From assembly GCA_027491255.1 (NCBI GenBank), contig JAIXWM010000082.1:28358-92357 (forward strand): a stretch of DNA of 64,000 nucleotides. Reading direction: 5' to 3'. Origin of the DNA: Rubrivivax sp. GTDB taxonomy: Bacteria; Pseudomonadota; Gammaproteobacteria; Burkholderiales; Burkholderiaceae_C. This document shows positions 19,169-28,152 of this stretch, one piece after another. Under the pieces are notes generated by a model that saw only the letters and a program-made list of their open reading frames with translations, was not told the origin of the DNA and made no database searches. Positions within the stretch are counted from its first letter, which is position 1. Every line of letters begins with the position of its first letter. The position numbers and the translations under genes were made by a program.

Positions 19169-19705
19169 TCAGGCCTCGATCATCCCGCACTCCAGCGTGC
19201 TGCGCCGCAGCAACTCGCCGACATAGCCGGCGAAGCTGCTGCGCACCAGCAGCTCGAAGGCGTCGTCTTCGGTGCGCCACAGCCACACCGAAGCCTTGAA
19301 GAAGTGCGTGCCGGTGCAGCGCCCCACCGGGAAGACGCGCGGGTGCAGGTCCTGCGGGCAGCCCTGGGCGAGCACGTCGCGCACCAGCGCGCCGGCCAGC
19401 CGCAGCACGCAGTAGCCGCTGCTGACGTCGGTGACGGCGTGGTGGCGCGCGCCGGCAGCCGCGCGCAGCGCGCCTGCGATCGCACCCTCGGCGCCCGACT
19501 CGCCGACGACGAACCAGTCGTCGGGGCCGGCCCAGACGATGCGCCGGGCCGCATTCGACGGGCACTGTCCCGCCTGCGTCGGCAGCGGAAGGCCGACGGC
19601 CGCCGAGACGGTGTCGACGAAGCCCGTGTCGGCCGGGTCGCCGCGCAGATTGACGATGGCGCGGCTGCAGTCCCAGCGGACCTGCAGGTGGGTGTCAGCT
19701 GGCAT
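19169..19705 (-). CDS. soxG: Sarcosine oxidase gamma subunit
   Basis: The small gamma subunit of heterotetrameric sarcosine oxidase, 178 residues. It resembles the GcvT-like gamma family: [47 protein letters not shown] and [20 protein letters not shown]. Its ATG at 19705 lies 11 bases inside the end of soxA, the normal soxB-D-A-G order. The subunit is needed for assembly of the complex rather than catalysis. Confidence 0.92.
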   Translation of the reverse strand: MPADTHLQVRWDCSRAIVNLRGDPADTGFVDTVSAAVGLPLPTQAGQCPSNAARRIVWAGPDDWFVVGESGAEGAIAGALRAAAGARHHAVTDVSSGYCVLRLAGALVRDVLAQGCPQDLHPRVFPVGRCTGTHFFKASVWLWRTEDDAFELLVRSSFAGYVGELLRRSTLECGMIEA

Positions 19706-22700
19706 TCTGGCGCTCCCCCTTGGTGTCGTAGAAGACCGGGCTCGAGATCACGGCCGTGCGGCTGCGGCCGTCGCTGGTGGCCACGTGCACCCGCTCGCCC
19801 AGGCGCGCATGGCCGCCGCGCACCAGGGCGAGCGCGATCGAGCGGCCCAGCGTCGGGCTCCAGTAGCTCGAGCTCACGTGACCGGCCATCGGCACCGGGC
19901 CCGGGCCCTGGGGCCAGTCGCCCATCAGCACCTGCGCGCCCTCGGGCAGCACGAAGGCCGGGTCGTCGGTCAGCAGGCCGACGAGCTGCTTGCGGTCGGC
20001 GCGCGCGGTGTCGCTGCGCGCGAGCGAACGCTTGCCCAGGCAGTCCTTGGTCTTGGCCACCATGCCGCCCAGGCCCAGGTCGATCGGCGTCACCGAGCCG
20101 TCGGTGTCCTGCCCGACGATGATGAAGCCCTTTTCGGCCCGCAGCACGTGCATGGTCTCGGTGCCGTAGGGCGTGATGCCGAACTCGGCGCCGGCCGCGT
20201 GGATGGCCTCCCAGACCTGCAGGCCGTGGGCCGCCGGCACGTTGATCTCGTAGCTGCGCTCGCCCGAGAAGCTGATGCGGAAGATCCGCGCCTTCACCCC
20301 GGCCACCGTGCCCTCGCGGTACGACATGAAGGGGAAGGCGGCGTCGTCGAAGTCGACGTCGGGGCAGATCTTCTTCAGCACCGCGCGGCTCTTCGGGCCG
20401 ACCACGGCCGTGGTCGACCAGTGGTCGGTCACCGTGGTCAGGTAGACCTTCAGGTGCGGCCATTCGGTCTGCAGCCAGCGCTCCAGCCAGGCCAGCACCC
20501 GCGCCGCGCCGCCGGTGGTGGTGTGCATCAGGAAGTGGTTCTCGGCCAGGCGCACGGTGACGCCGTCGTCGAAGACCATGCCGTTCTCGTCGAGCATCAG
20601 GCCGTAGCGCGCCTTGCCGACCTCGAGCTTGCTCCAGGCGTTGGAGTAGACCCAGTTCAGCAGCGTCGCGGCGTCAGGCCCCTGGATGTCGATCTTGCCC
20701 AGCGTCGAGGCGTCCAGCGTGGCCACGGCCTCGCGCGCGGCGCGCACCTCGCGCGCCACGGCGGCGTGCAGGTCCTCGCCCGGCTTCGGGAAGTACCAGG
20801 GCCGCTTCCACTGCCCCACGTCCTCGAAGGCGGCGCCGCGGGCCACGTGCCAGGGCTGGATGCAGGTGGTGCGCACCGGGTCGAAGGTGTCGCCGAGTTC
20901 CATGCCGGCCAGCGCGCCGAAGGTCACCGGCGTGTAGTTGGGGCGGAAGGTCGTCGTGCCCACCTTCGGGATCGGCTTGCCCAGGGCCTGGGCGACGATG
21001 CCCATGCCGTTGATGTTGCCGGTCTTGCCCTGGTCGGTGCCGAAACCCATCGCGGTGTAACGCTTGACGTGCTCGATGCTCTCGAAGCCCTCGCGCACGG
21101 CCAGCAGCAGGTCGGCTGCGCAGACGTCGTTCTGGAAGTCGACGAACTGCTTGGGTGCGCGCGACGGCGGCAGCGCGTGCGGCACCAGCCACAGCGGGCG
21201 GATGGCGCCCGCCTGCGCTGCCGCAACGGCCGGCGGCTCGCCGGCCGGGCCGGTGCAGCCGCCAGCATGCGCCGTCGCCAGCCCCGCGGCCGCGCCACCG
21301 GCGGCCGCCTCGGCCAGCGTGCGCGCGCCGGCGCAGGCGCCGGCCGAGCGCTCGGACTGCGCCGGCGCGCCGGGCAGGAAGGTCGCGAGCTCGTCGCTCC
21401 ACACGGCCTTGCTGCCGGCCTGCGAGTGCAGGTGGATGACGGCGCTGGCGCCGCCGCTGGTGGCCAGCAGGTCGCAGGCCAGCGTGCGGGGGGCGCCCTG
21501 CAGGCGGCCGTCGTCGGTGATCGCCTGGACGAGGGCGCCGGTGACCGCGCGGCGACCCTGGGCCTCGGTGACGACGTGGCCCGCCAGCACCTCGATGCCG
21601 GCGGCGCGCGCGCGCTCGCCCATCGAGCCGTCAGGCCGGGCGCGGGCATCGACCACCTGCACCTGCGCGCCGGCGGCCTTCAGCGCCAGCGCCGCGTCGT
21701 AGGCGCCGTCGTGGTTGGTGAAGACGACGGCCCGCCGGCCCGGCAGCACCGCGTAGCGGCGCACGTAGGTGGAGACTGCCGAGGCGAGCATCACGCCCGG
21801 CAGGTCGTTGTGGGCAAAGACCAGCGGGCGCTCGTGCGCCCCCGTGGCCAGCACCACCTGCCTGGCGCGCACCCGCCACAGCCGCTCGCGGTAGGCGGGC
21901 TGGCGCCCGCGCGGCAGGTGGTCGGCGCGCTTCTCGACCAGGGTCACGAAGTCGTGGTCGTGGTAGCCGAAGGCCGTGGTGCGCGGCAGCACGGTGACAT
22001 CGGGCATCGCGGCCAGCTCGCGCGCCGTCAGCTCGGCCCACTTCGGCGCCGGCCAGCCGTCCACCGTCTCGTCGCTGGACAGCAGCCAGCCGCCGGGCTC
22101 GGACTGCTCGTCGCACAGGATCACGCGCGCCCCGGCCCGGGCCGCGGCGCGCGCCGCCGCCAGGCCGGCGATGCCGGCGCCCACCACCAGCACGTCGGCG
22201 TGGGCGTAGCGCTTGTCGTAGCGGTCGGGGTCGGGCACCTCGGGCGAGTGGCCCAGGCCGCTGGCGGCGCGGATGTGCTTCTCGAAAAAGTGCCAGGCCG
22301 CCTGCGAGGCCATGAAGGTCTTGTAATAGAAGCCGGCCGGGATCAGGCGCGAGAACCAGCCGTTGACCGCGCCGACGTCGAACTCGACGCTCGGGCTGGC
22401 GTGGATGCTGCGGGCCACCAGCCCGTCGACCAGCGCGGCCTCGGTCATCCGCACATTGGGCACGGTGCGCTCACCCTCGAACAGCTGCACCAGCGCGTTC
22501 GGCTCCTCCACGCCGGCGGCGAGCAGGCCGCGTGGGCGGTGGTACTTCCAGCTGCGCGCGACCAGGCTCTGCCCGGCCGCCAGCAGCGCCGAGGCCAGCG
22601 TGTCGCCCTCGTACCCGGTGTAGGGCCGGCCGTTGAAGCTGAACTGCAGCGGCCGGCTGCGATCGATGCGCCCGCCCTGCGGCAGGCGGCGGTTGGCGGC

Positions 22701-22709
22701 GGCGCTCAT
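19695..22709 (-). CDS. soxA: Sarcosine oxidase alpha subunit
   Basis: The large alpha subunit, 1004 residues, as expected. The N-terminal 2Fe-2S-like/ferredoxin-fold region (FSFNGRPYTGYEGDTLASAL) is followed by an NAD/FAD-type dinucleotide site VVGAGIAGLAAARAAARAGA. The C-terminal half is a GcvT-like tetrahydrofolate-binding domain (KIDIQGPDAATLLNWVYSNA, FSGERSYEINVPAAHGL). The complex oxidises sarcosine to glycine, passing the methyl carbon to tetrahydrofolate as methylene. Its ATG shares bases with the soxD stop (ATGA). Confidence 0.95.
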   Translation of the reverse strand: MSAAANRRLPQGGRIDRSRPLQFSFNGRPYTGYEGDTLASALLAAGQSLVARSWKYHRPRGLLAAGVEEPNALVQLFEGERTVPNVRMTEAALVDGLVARSIHASPSVEFDVGAVNGWFSRLIPAGFYYKTFMASQAAWHFFEKHIRAASGLGHSPEVPDPDRYDKRYAHADVLVVGAGIAGLAAARAAARAGARVILCDEQSEPGGWLLSSDETVDGWPAPKWAELTARELAAMPDVTVLPRTTAFGYHDHDFVTLVEKRADHLPRGRQPAYRERLWRVRARQVVLATGAHERPLVFAHNDLPGVMLASAVSTYVRRYAVLPGRRAVVFTNHDGAYDAALALKAAGAQVQVVDARARPDGSMGERARAAGIEVLAGHVVTEAQGRRAVTGALVQAITDDGRLQGAPRTLACDLLATSGGASAVIHLHSQAGSKAVWSDELATFLPGAPAQSERSAGACAGARTLAEAAAGGAAAGLATAHAGGCTGPAGEPPAVAAAQAGAIRPLWLVPHALPPSRAPKQFVDFQNDVCAADLLLAVREGFESIEHVKRYTAMGFGTDQGKTGNINGMGIVAQALGKPIPKVGTTTFRPNYTPVTFGALAGMELGDTFDPVRTTCIQPWHVARGAAFEDVGQWKRPWYFPKPGEDLHAAVAREVRAAREAVATLDASTLGKIDIQGPDAATLLNWVYSNAWSKLEVGKARYGLMLDENGMVFDDGVTVRLAENHFLMHTTTGGAARVLAWLERWLQTEWPHLKVYLTTVTDHWSTTAVVGPKSRAVLKKICPDVDFDDAAFPFMSYREGTVAGVKARIFRISFSGERSYEINVPAAHGLQVWEAIHAAGAEFGITPYGTETMHVLRAEKGFIIVGQDTDGSVTPIDLGLGGMVAKTKDCLGKRSLARSDTARADRKQLVGLLTDDPAFVLPEGAQVLMGDWPQGPGPVPMAGHVSSSYWSPTLGRSIALALVRGGHARLGERVHVATSDGRSRTAVISSPVFYDTKGERQNAS

Positions 22710-23056
22710 CGGGCGGCTCCTTCGGCGGCGGGCAGCGCGGCCGGGGTGGCCGGTGTGGCAGCCCCCTGCCCCAGCCGCGCGAAGGCCGGCGGCGGCTCGG
22801 CGCCGATCTTCCAGGTGCCGTGGAAGCGGTAGCTGACGGTGTCGCGCAGCGCGTTGAACCACTTGCCGCAGCCGCTGGCGTGGCGCCACTGCTCGTGGTG
22901 CAGGCCCTTGGGGTTCTTGCGCATGAAGACGTAGTCGCCCCACTGCTCGTCGCTCATCGCCTCGGTGGCCCCGGGCCGGGCGATGCCGCCCTCCCCGCCG
23001 TAGGCGAACTCGCTCTCGGCGCGGGGGCCGCACCAGGGACAGTCGATGATCAGCAT
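22706..23056 (-). CDS. soxD: Sarcosine oxidase delta subunit
   Basis: The 116-residue delta subunit, a small zinc protein. LIIDCPWCGPR gives the first Cys pair and HHEQWRHASGCGKWFNALRD gives the His/Cys pair of the known zinc site. The C-terminal 30 residues are Ala/Pro-rich and variable. Start ATG at 23056; its TGA overlaps soxA. It lies 20 bases after soxB. Confidence 0.94.
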   Translation of the reverse strand: MLIIDCPWCGPRAESEFAYGGEGGIARPGATEAMSDEQWGDYVFMRKNPKGLHHEQWRHASGCGKWFNALRDTVSYRFHGTWKIGAEPPPAFARLGQGAATPATPAALPAAEGAAR

Positions 23057-23076
23057 GATGGCTTGCCCTCCCTCGT

Positions 23077-24321
23077 TCAGTGGGCGACGGCGGCGGCGCC
23101 GTGCTCGTCGATCAGGTGGCCGTTGTGGAAACGGTCGAGGCTGAAGGCCTCGTTCAGCGGGTGCGGGCGGTCCTGGGCCACGGTATGCGCCATCACCCAG
23201 CCCGAGCCCGGCGTGGCCTTGAAGCCGCCGGTGCCCCAGCCGCAGTTGATGTACAGGCCCTTGACCGGCGTCAGGCCGATGATCGGGCAGGCGTCGGGCG
23301 AGACGTCGACGATGCCGCCCCACTGGCGGTTCATGCGCACGCGCGAGAACAGCGGGAACAGCTCGACGATGGCCTGCAGCGTGCCTTCGATGATGGGGAA
23401 GCTGCCGCGCTGGCCGTAGCCGGTGTAGTGGTCGATGCCGGCGCCGATGACCAGGTCGCCCTTGTCGCTCTGGCTGATGTAGGCGTGGATGGCATTGCTC
23501 ATCACCACGGTCGGGAAGATGGGCTTCATCGGCTCGCTGACCAGCGCCTGCAGCGGGTGGCTCTCGAGCGGCAGGCGGAAGCCCGCCAGCGAGGCCAGCA
23601 CGCTGGAGTGGCCGGCGGCGACGATGGCCACCTTCTTCGTGCGGATGAAGCCGCGCGCGGTGTCCAGGCCCACCACCGCGCCGCCCTCGCGCCGGATGCC
23701 GGTGACCTCGCAGTTCTGCAGGATGTCCACGCCCAGCGCATCGGCGGCGCGCGCGAAGCCCCAGGCCACGGCATCGTGCCGGGCCACGCCGGCGCGGCGC
23801 TGGTACGAGGCGCCCAGCACCGGGTAGCGCGTGCTCAGGTTGATGAAGGGCAGCATCGCCTGGATCTGCTGCGGGCTCAGCATCTCGGCGTCGACTCCGT
23901 TCAGGCGGTTGGCGGTGACGCGGCGCTCGATGTCGCGCATGTCCTGCAGCGTGTGGCCGAGGTTCATCACCCCGCGCTGGCTGAACATGACGTTGTAGTT
24001 CAGGTCCTGGCTCAGACCCTCCCACAGCTTCATCGACTTCTCGTAAAGGTGGGTGGCCTCGTCCCACAGGTAGTTGCTGCGCACGATGGTGGTGTTGCGC
24101 GCGGTGTTGCCGCCACCCAGCCAGCCGCGCTCGACCACGGCGATGCGCCGCATGCCGTGCAGCTTGGCCAGGTAGTAGGCCGTCGCCAGGCCGTGCCCGC
24201 CGCCGCCCACCACCACGGCCTCGTACTCGCGCTGCGGCTCGGGCGCGCGCCACTGGCGCTGCCAGCCTTCGTGGTAGCCCAGCGCGTTGCGCGCCAGCGA
24301 CCAGATCGAGAACTTCTGCAT
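23077..24321 (-). CDS. soxB: Sarcosine oxidase beta subunit
   Basis: The FAD/FMN-bearing catalytic beta subunit, 414 residues. It begins [14 protein letters not shown] and then shows the FAD site [20 protein letters not shown], followed by [20 protein letters not shown], which is diagnostic for SoxB, and [16 protein letters not shown] near the C-terminus. AAGGAGG lies seven bases before the ATG at 24321, inside the 11-base gap after sdaA. Here the enzyme demethylates sarcosine, which the nearby creatinase could generate. Confidence 0.96.
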   Translation of the reverse strand: MQKFSIWSLARNALGYHEGWQRQWRAPEPQREYEAVVVGGGGHGLATAYYLAKLHGMRRIAVVERGWLGGGNTARNTTIVRSNYLWDEATHLYEKSMKLWEGLSQDLNYNVMFSQRGVMNLGHTLQDMRDIERRVTANRLNGVDAEMLSPQQIQAMLPFINLSTRYPVLGASYQRRAGVARHDAVAWGFARAADALGVDILQNCEVTGIRREGGAVVGLDTARGFIRTKKVAIVAAGHSSVLASLAGFRLPLESHPLQALVSEPMKPIFPTVVMSNAIHAYISQSDKGDLVIGAGIDHYTGYGQRGSFPIIEGTLQAIVELFPLFSRVRMNRQWGGIVDVSPDACPIIGLTPVKGLYINCGWGTGGFKATPGSGWVMAHTVAQDRPHPLNEAFSLDRFHNGHLIDEHGAAAVAH

Positions 24322-24332
24322 CCGTGCCTCCT

Positions 24333-25727
24333 TCAGCACTCGACGATGTTGACGGCCAGCCCGCCGCGGGCCGTCTCCTTGTACTTGGTCAGCATGTCGG
24401 CGCCGGTCTCGCGCATGGTCTTGATGACCTTGTCCAGGCTGACGTGGTGCGTGCCGTCGCCGCGCAGCGCCATGCGCGCGGCGTTGATCGCCTTGACCGA
24501 GGCGATCGCATTGCGCTCGATGCACGGGATCTGCACCAGCCCGCCCACGGGGTCGCAGGTCAGGCCCAGGTGGTGCTCCATGCCGATCTCGGCCGCGTTC
24601 TCCACCTGCTCGGGCGTGCCACCCATCACCGCGCACAGCGCGCCGGCGGCCATCGAGCAGGCCACGCCCACCTCGCCCTGGCAGCCGACCTCGGCGCCGC
24701 TGATGCTGGCGTTCTCCTTGTAGAGGATGCCGATGGCCGCGGCGGTGAGCAGGAAATCCACCACGCCGCGGTCGTGCGCCCCGGGCACGAAGCGTGCGTA
24801 GTAGTGCAGCACCGCCGGGACGATGCCGGCCGCGCCGTTGGTGGGCGCCGTGACGACGCGACCGCCGGCAGCGTTCTCCTCGTTGACGGCCAGCGCGTAG
24901 AGATTGACCCAGTCGATCACCTGCAGCGGGTCCTTCAGCGCGGCTTCAGGGTTCGACGTCAGGTCACGGTAGAGCGCCGCGGCGCGGCGGCGCACCTTGA
25001 AGCCGCCCGGCAGTACCCCCTCGGTGCGGCAGCCGCGCGTCACGCAGGCCTGCATCACCTGCCAGATCTTCATCAGCCCGGCGTCGATCTCGGCGTCGCC
25101 GCGCCAGTGGCGCTCGTTGCGCCGCATCACCTCGGCGATCGAGCAGCGCTGGGTGCGCGTCAGCTCCAGCAGCTCGGCCCCGCTGCGGAAGGGCAGCGGC
25201 AGCACCGTGGCGTCGGGCGCCACGGCCTTGTGGCGCGAGCCGTCGGCCGCGACCTCGTCGCTGACGACGAAGCCGCCGCCCACCGAGTAGTACACCCGCG
25301 CGCACAGCTCGCCGCCGTCGGCGCCGAAGGCCGCGAAACGCATGCCGTTGGCGTGGAAGGGCAGCGTCTGCCGGCGGTGGAAGACCAGGTCGGCCTTCTC
25401 GTCGAAGGCGACCGCCGGGCCCGTGCCGCCCAGCGGCAGGCGGCCGCCGCCGCGGATGGCCTCGAGCAGCGACGGCACGGCCTCTACATCGACGGTGTCG
25501 GGCTCGTGCCCGGCCAGGCCCAGCAGCACCGCCTTGTCGCTGCCATGGCCCTTGCCCGTGGCGCCGAGCGAGCCGAAGAGCTCGGCCTTGACGCGCGCCA
25601 CCTGCGCCAGTTGCGCGTCGGCCGCCAGGCGCGCCGTGAACAGGCGCGCGGCCCGCATCGGGCCCACGGTGTGCGAACTGCTCGGCCCGATGCCGATCTT
25701 GAAGAGGTCGAAAACGGAAACAGCCAT
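24333..25727 (-). CDS. sdaA: L-serine ammonia-lyase (iron-sulfur)
   Basis: Single-chain 4Fe-4S L-serine dehydratase, 464 residues, converting serine to pyruvate and ammonia. The N-terminal domain starts [20 protein letters not shown]; the catalytic domain has [17 protein letters not shown], cysteines in [19 protein letters not shown], and [18 protein letters not shown]. The C-terminal Cys (NIVEC) is the usual terminal residue region. The ATG at 25727 gives the standard N-terminus. As first gene of the sox-fhs run it would consume serine formed from glycine plus methylene-tetrahydrofolate, completing sarcosine to pyruvate. Confidence 0.95.
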   Translation of the reverse strand: MAVSVFDLFKIGIGPSSSHTVGPMRAARLFTARLAADAQLAQVARVKAELFGSLGATGKGHGSDKAVLLGLAGHEPDTVDVEAVPSLLEAIRGGGRLPLGGTGPAVAFDEKADLVFHRRQTLPFHANGMRFAAFGADGGELCARVYYSVGGGFVVSDEVAADGSRHKAVAPDATVLPLPFRSGAELLELTRTQRCSIAEVMRRNERHWRGDAEIDAGLMKIWQVMQACVTRGCRTEGVLPGGFKVRRRAAALYRDLTSNPEAALKDPLQVIDWVNLYALAVNEENAAGGRVVTAPTNGAAGIVPAVLHYYARFVPGAHDRGVVDFLLTAAAIGILYKENASISGAEVGCQGEVGVACSMAAGALCAVMGGTPEQVENAAEIGMEHHLGLTCDPVGGLVQIPCIERNAIASVKAINAARMALRGDGTHHVSLDKVIKTMRETGADMLTKYKETARGGLAVNIVEC

Positions 25728-25921
25728 GGATGCGGGATGATCGGCGCGGGGGGCCGAAGCCACCTGCCTTTTTACGTCACTCTACAAGACCGATGCGACA
25801 AGCGGCGGCACGGAAGCCGCCCGACCACCGAATCGAGACCTCCAGACCGTGCTCTTCCGGAGATCGACCGATCGCACGCCCGGCTCTACTGCAGACATCC
25901 CCGTTTCAAGTCCGTCGCCCC

Positions 25922-26854
25922 ATGTCTCCGTTCGCATCGGCAGCGGCCGCGCCATCGGCCGTCGAGACCCGGTACCGATCCAGTGACCCCCTGCAGCAGG
26001 CCATCGCCTTGAAAACAGCCGACGACGACGTACGCAGCGTCTTTTCCGCCCTGCTGCGCGAAGCCGGGCACGAAGGGTGGAAGTCGGCAGCAGCTCAGAC
26101 CGAGCGGGTGACGGCCGAGCGCGCCGTGGCGAGTTGGGAGGGCTGGCTCGCGGCCCACGGCAGTTCCCGGTACGGCTTCGATCAGCAAGGCGGTTTCCTG
26201 CCCCTGCGGGGACTGGAGGGCAACCCTTCCGTTCGCCGGGGCAAGGGCTCCGACGACCTGCGGCAGGACTTCGGCCGCATCGTGCACGACGCCGTGCAGG
26301 CCGGCGCCTATGCAGCGCCCGAGGCCTGGCTGCGCAGCCTGCCGGCAGCGGACCTGGCCGCGCTGCAGCAGGTGCACCATCTGGCCGACCCGATCGAGCC
26401 CTGCACGCTGTCGAGGGAGGGTGCGCTGAACCTGCTGATGCCGCCCGCGGCCACCGTGGATCTGGACGGCAACGGCTTGACTTCGGCCGGCCGCGGGGGC
26501 TCGCTGCCCTTCCCGGACAGTCGCACTCCACCGCAGGCGGTCCGAGCCTGGGAGCAGGCCACCCGCGGGATGTCCGCCGAGGAAAAGCTGCTGCGCTCGG
26601 GCTCCATCGTCTTCCACGTCGGCCCCGAGAACATCCACCTGAACAGCCGCGGCGAATGTGTCCGGGTCTCGATGCCGGGCGACCCCGATTTCGTCAACGC
26701 GAGGGAGGCCGCCGGGTTCAGCTGGGCCGACTTCGCCGCAGGGAAGCTCGACGCCCTGGAACACTTCAAGTCGAAGATCGAGCCGGCGCAGTACGCGCGG
26801 GATCGAGCCTTCTGGTCCGCGTTCCGCGACGCGCTGCCGGAGAAGCAACCCTGA
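25922..26854 (+). CDS. Hypothetical protein with a calcium-loop-like motif
   Basis: I do not recognise this 310-residue product. It has no signal peptide or membrane segment. A segment ATVDLDGNGLTSAG (Asp180, Asp182, Asn184) resembles the first half of an EF-hand/dockerin calcium loop but lacks an acidic residue at position 12. The N-terminal 15 residues are Ala/Ser/Pro-rich. The ATG at 25922 is chosen because everything upstream reads as low-quality, Arg/Pro-rich translation. It lies alone between the divergent sdaA operon and the GlxA-type regulator. Codon use looks coding. Confidence 0.6.
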   Translation: MSPFASAAAAPSAVETRYRSSDPLQQAIALKTADDDVRSVFSALLREAGHEGWKSAAAQTERVTAERAVASWEGWLAAHGSSRYGFDQQGGFLPLRGLEGNPSVRRGKGSDDLRQDFGRIVHDAVQAGAYAAPEAWLRSLPAADLAALQQVHHLADPIEPCTLSREGALNLLMPPAATVDLDGNGLTSAGRGGSLPFPDSRTPPQAVRAWEQATRGMSAEEKLLRSGSIVFHVGPENIHLNSRGECVRVSMPGDPDFVNAREAAGFSWADFAAGKLDALEHFKSKIEPAQYARDRAFWSAFRDALPEKQP

Positions 26855-26931
26855 ACGCCTGAAACGGGCCCCGGCGGAGCCCTCCGGCAGAGCGCCCGCA
26901 GCGACGCGCTGGCATCATCCGAGATGCGCGT

Positions 26932-27948
26932 GTGGCAGGCACCGGACCTGCCGGCGCGCCCCCCGTGACGCACGACGCTCCCTCACCCCAGCGCTACGGA
27001 CTGCTGCTGGTGCCGCAGTTCTCGCTGATCGCGCTGGCCGCGGTCGTCGATCCGCTGCGTCTGGCCAACAGCGTGCTCGAGCGGCGCGCCTACGAATGGG
27101 TGACGATCGGCCTCGCCGGCGAGCCCGTGATCTCGAGCGACGGCATCCGCGTGGTGCCCGACGCCTCCACCGACGACGGCCTGGCCTTCGACACCGTCTT
27201 CGTCATCGGGCCGAACCCGATCCCGCGCCGGGGCTTTGCCGAGATCTCGGCCTGGCTGCGGCGCCAGGCCGCCGGCGGCGCCGCCGTGGGCGGCATCGAC
27301 ACCGGCGCCTATTACCTGGCGCAGGCCGGCCTGCTGAGCAACCACCGCTGCACCATCCACTGGGAGGACCGCGAGCGCCTGCTCGAGAACTTCCCGAGCC
27401 TGCAGGTGACGCAGCGCCTGTTCGAGGTCGATCGCGACCGCTACACCTGCAGCGGCGGCGTCAGTCCGCTCGACATGATGACCTGGCTGCTCAGCCGGCC
27501 GCCCGGCAACCGCGAGCTCGCCGAGCAGGTGGCGCACCTGCTGGTGGCGCAGCGTCGCGAGCCCGACGCGCTGCAGAACGTGCCGCTGCGCGACCGCTTC
27601 GCCAACGTTCCCGCGCCGCTTCTCGACGCGCTCGAGCTGATGGAGAGCAACCTCGAGGAGCCGCTGCACGTGGACGAGATCGCGCACTACCTGCGGATCT
27701 CCAGACGGACCCTCGAACGCCTGTTCGGCCTGCACCTGAAGACCACGCCTTCGCGCAAATACCTGGAGCTGCGGCTGGCGCGCGCGCGCCTGGCGGTGCT
27801 GCGAAGCCAGCGCAGCCTGGACGACATCGCGCAGTCCTTCGGCTTCGCCTCGGCGAGCCACTTCGTCGCACGCTACCGGCAGATGCACGGTTGCACCCCG
27901 GCGGCCGACCGCGCGGGACGCACTGCTTCGGAGCGCGCACCGGACTGA
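26932..27948 (+). CDS. GlxA-family AraC-type transcriptional regulator
   Basis: Two-domain regulator of up to 338 residues. The N-terminal DJ-1/PfpI-like domain begins YGLLLVPQFSLIALAAVVDP and includes GGIDTGAYYLAQAGLL. The C-terminal AraC double helix-turn-helix has HVDEIAHYLRISRRTLERLF and LDDIAQSFGFASASHFVARY. Known relatives in pseudomonads (GbdR, CdhR, SouR) sense betaine, carnitine or sarcosine. Position before creatinase and beside the sox operon suggests a creatine or sarcosine sensor (inference). The start is GTG at 26932, or GTG at 26965. Confidence 0.85.
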   Translation: MAGTGPAGAPPVTHDAPSPQRYGLLLVPQFSLIALAAVVDPLRLANSVLERRAYEWVTIGLAGEPVISSDGIRVVPDASTDDGLAFDTVFVIGPNPIPRRGFAEISAWLRRQAAGGAAVGGIDTGAYYLAQAGLLSNHRCTIHWEDRERLLENFPSLQVTQRLFEVDRDRYTCSGGVSPLDMMTWLLSRPPGNRELAEQVAHLLVAQRREPDALQNVPLRDRFANVPAPLLDALELMESNLEEPLHVDEIAHYLRISRRTLERLFGLHLKTTPSRKYLELRLARARLAVLRSQRSLDDIAQSFGFASASHFVARYRQMHGCTPAADRAGRTASERAPD

Positions 27949-28050
27949 GGCGCATGCGCCCCCTGTGCAGCGCCGCGGGCCGGCGCTCACAAAGGCTGTG
28001 CGCGATGCACAGACCCGGTGCCGGCTACGGGTTTTCACTTAACCCAAGGA

Positions 28051-28084
28051 TGTCGCATTCATGACATTTTTTGGCGCATTCCTG
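28051..28084 (+). promoter_or_regulatory. Two direct half-sites upstream of creatinase
   Basis: TGTCGCATTCATG (28051-28063) and TGGCGCATTCCTG (28072-28084) match at 11 of 13 positions and start 21 bases apart, two helical turns. This is the geometry of an AraC-type activator site. A TTGAAC at 28090-28095, a candidate -35 box, begins six bases after the second copy; the -10 is not clear. The upstream GlxA-type regulator is the natural candidate to bind here. Confidence 0.55.
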
Positions 28085-28152
28085 GGGGCTTGAACACGCC
28101 CTGAAATCGATCATTCGAGGCATCGCGAACTGCCCCAGCAAGGAGCCTGTCG

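Noticed and set aside
19431..22832. A + strand open frame of over 1100 codons opposite soxA
   Set aside because: It mirrors the codon pattern of soxA and soxG, has no recognisable motif and no ribosome site.
25728..25921. Glycine riboswitch or other RNA switch upstream of sdaA-sox
   Set aside because: I could not find paired-aptamer conserved cores or a following hairpin in this 194-base gap.
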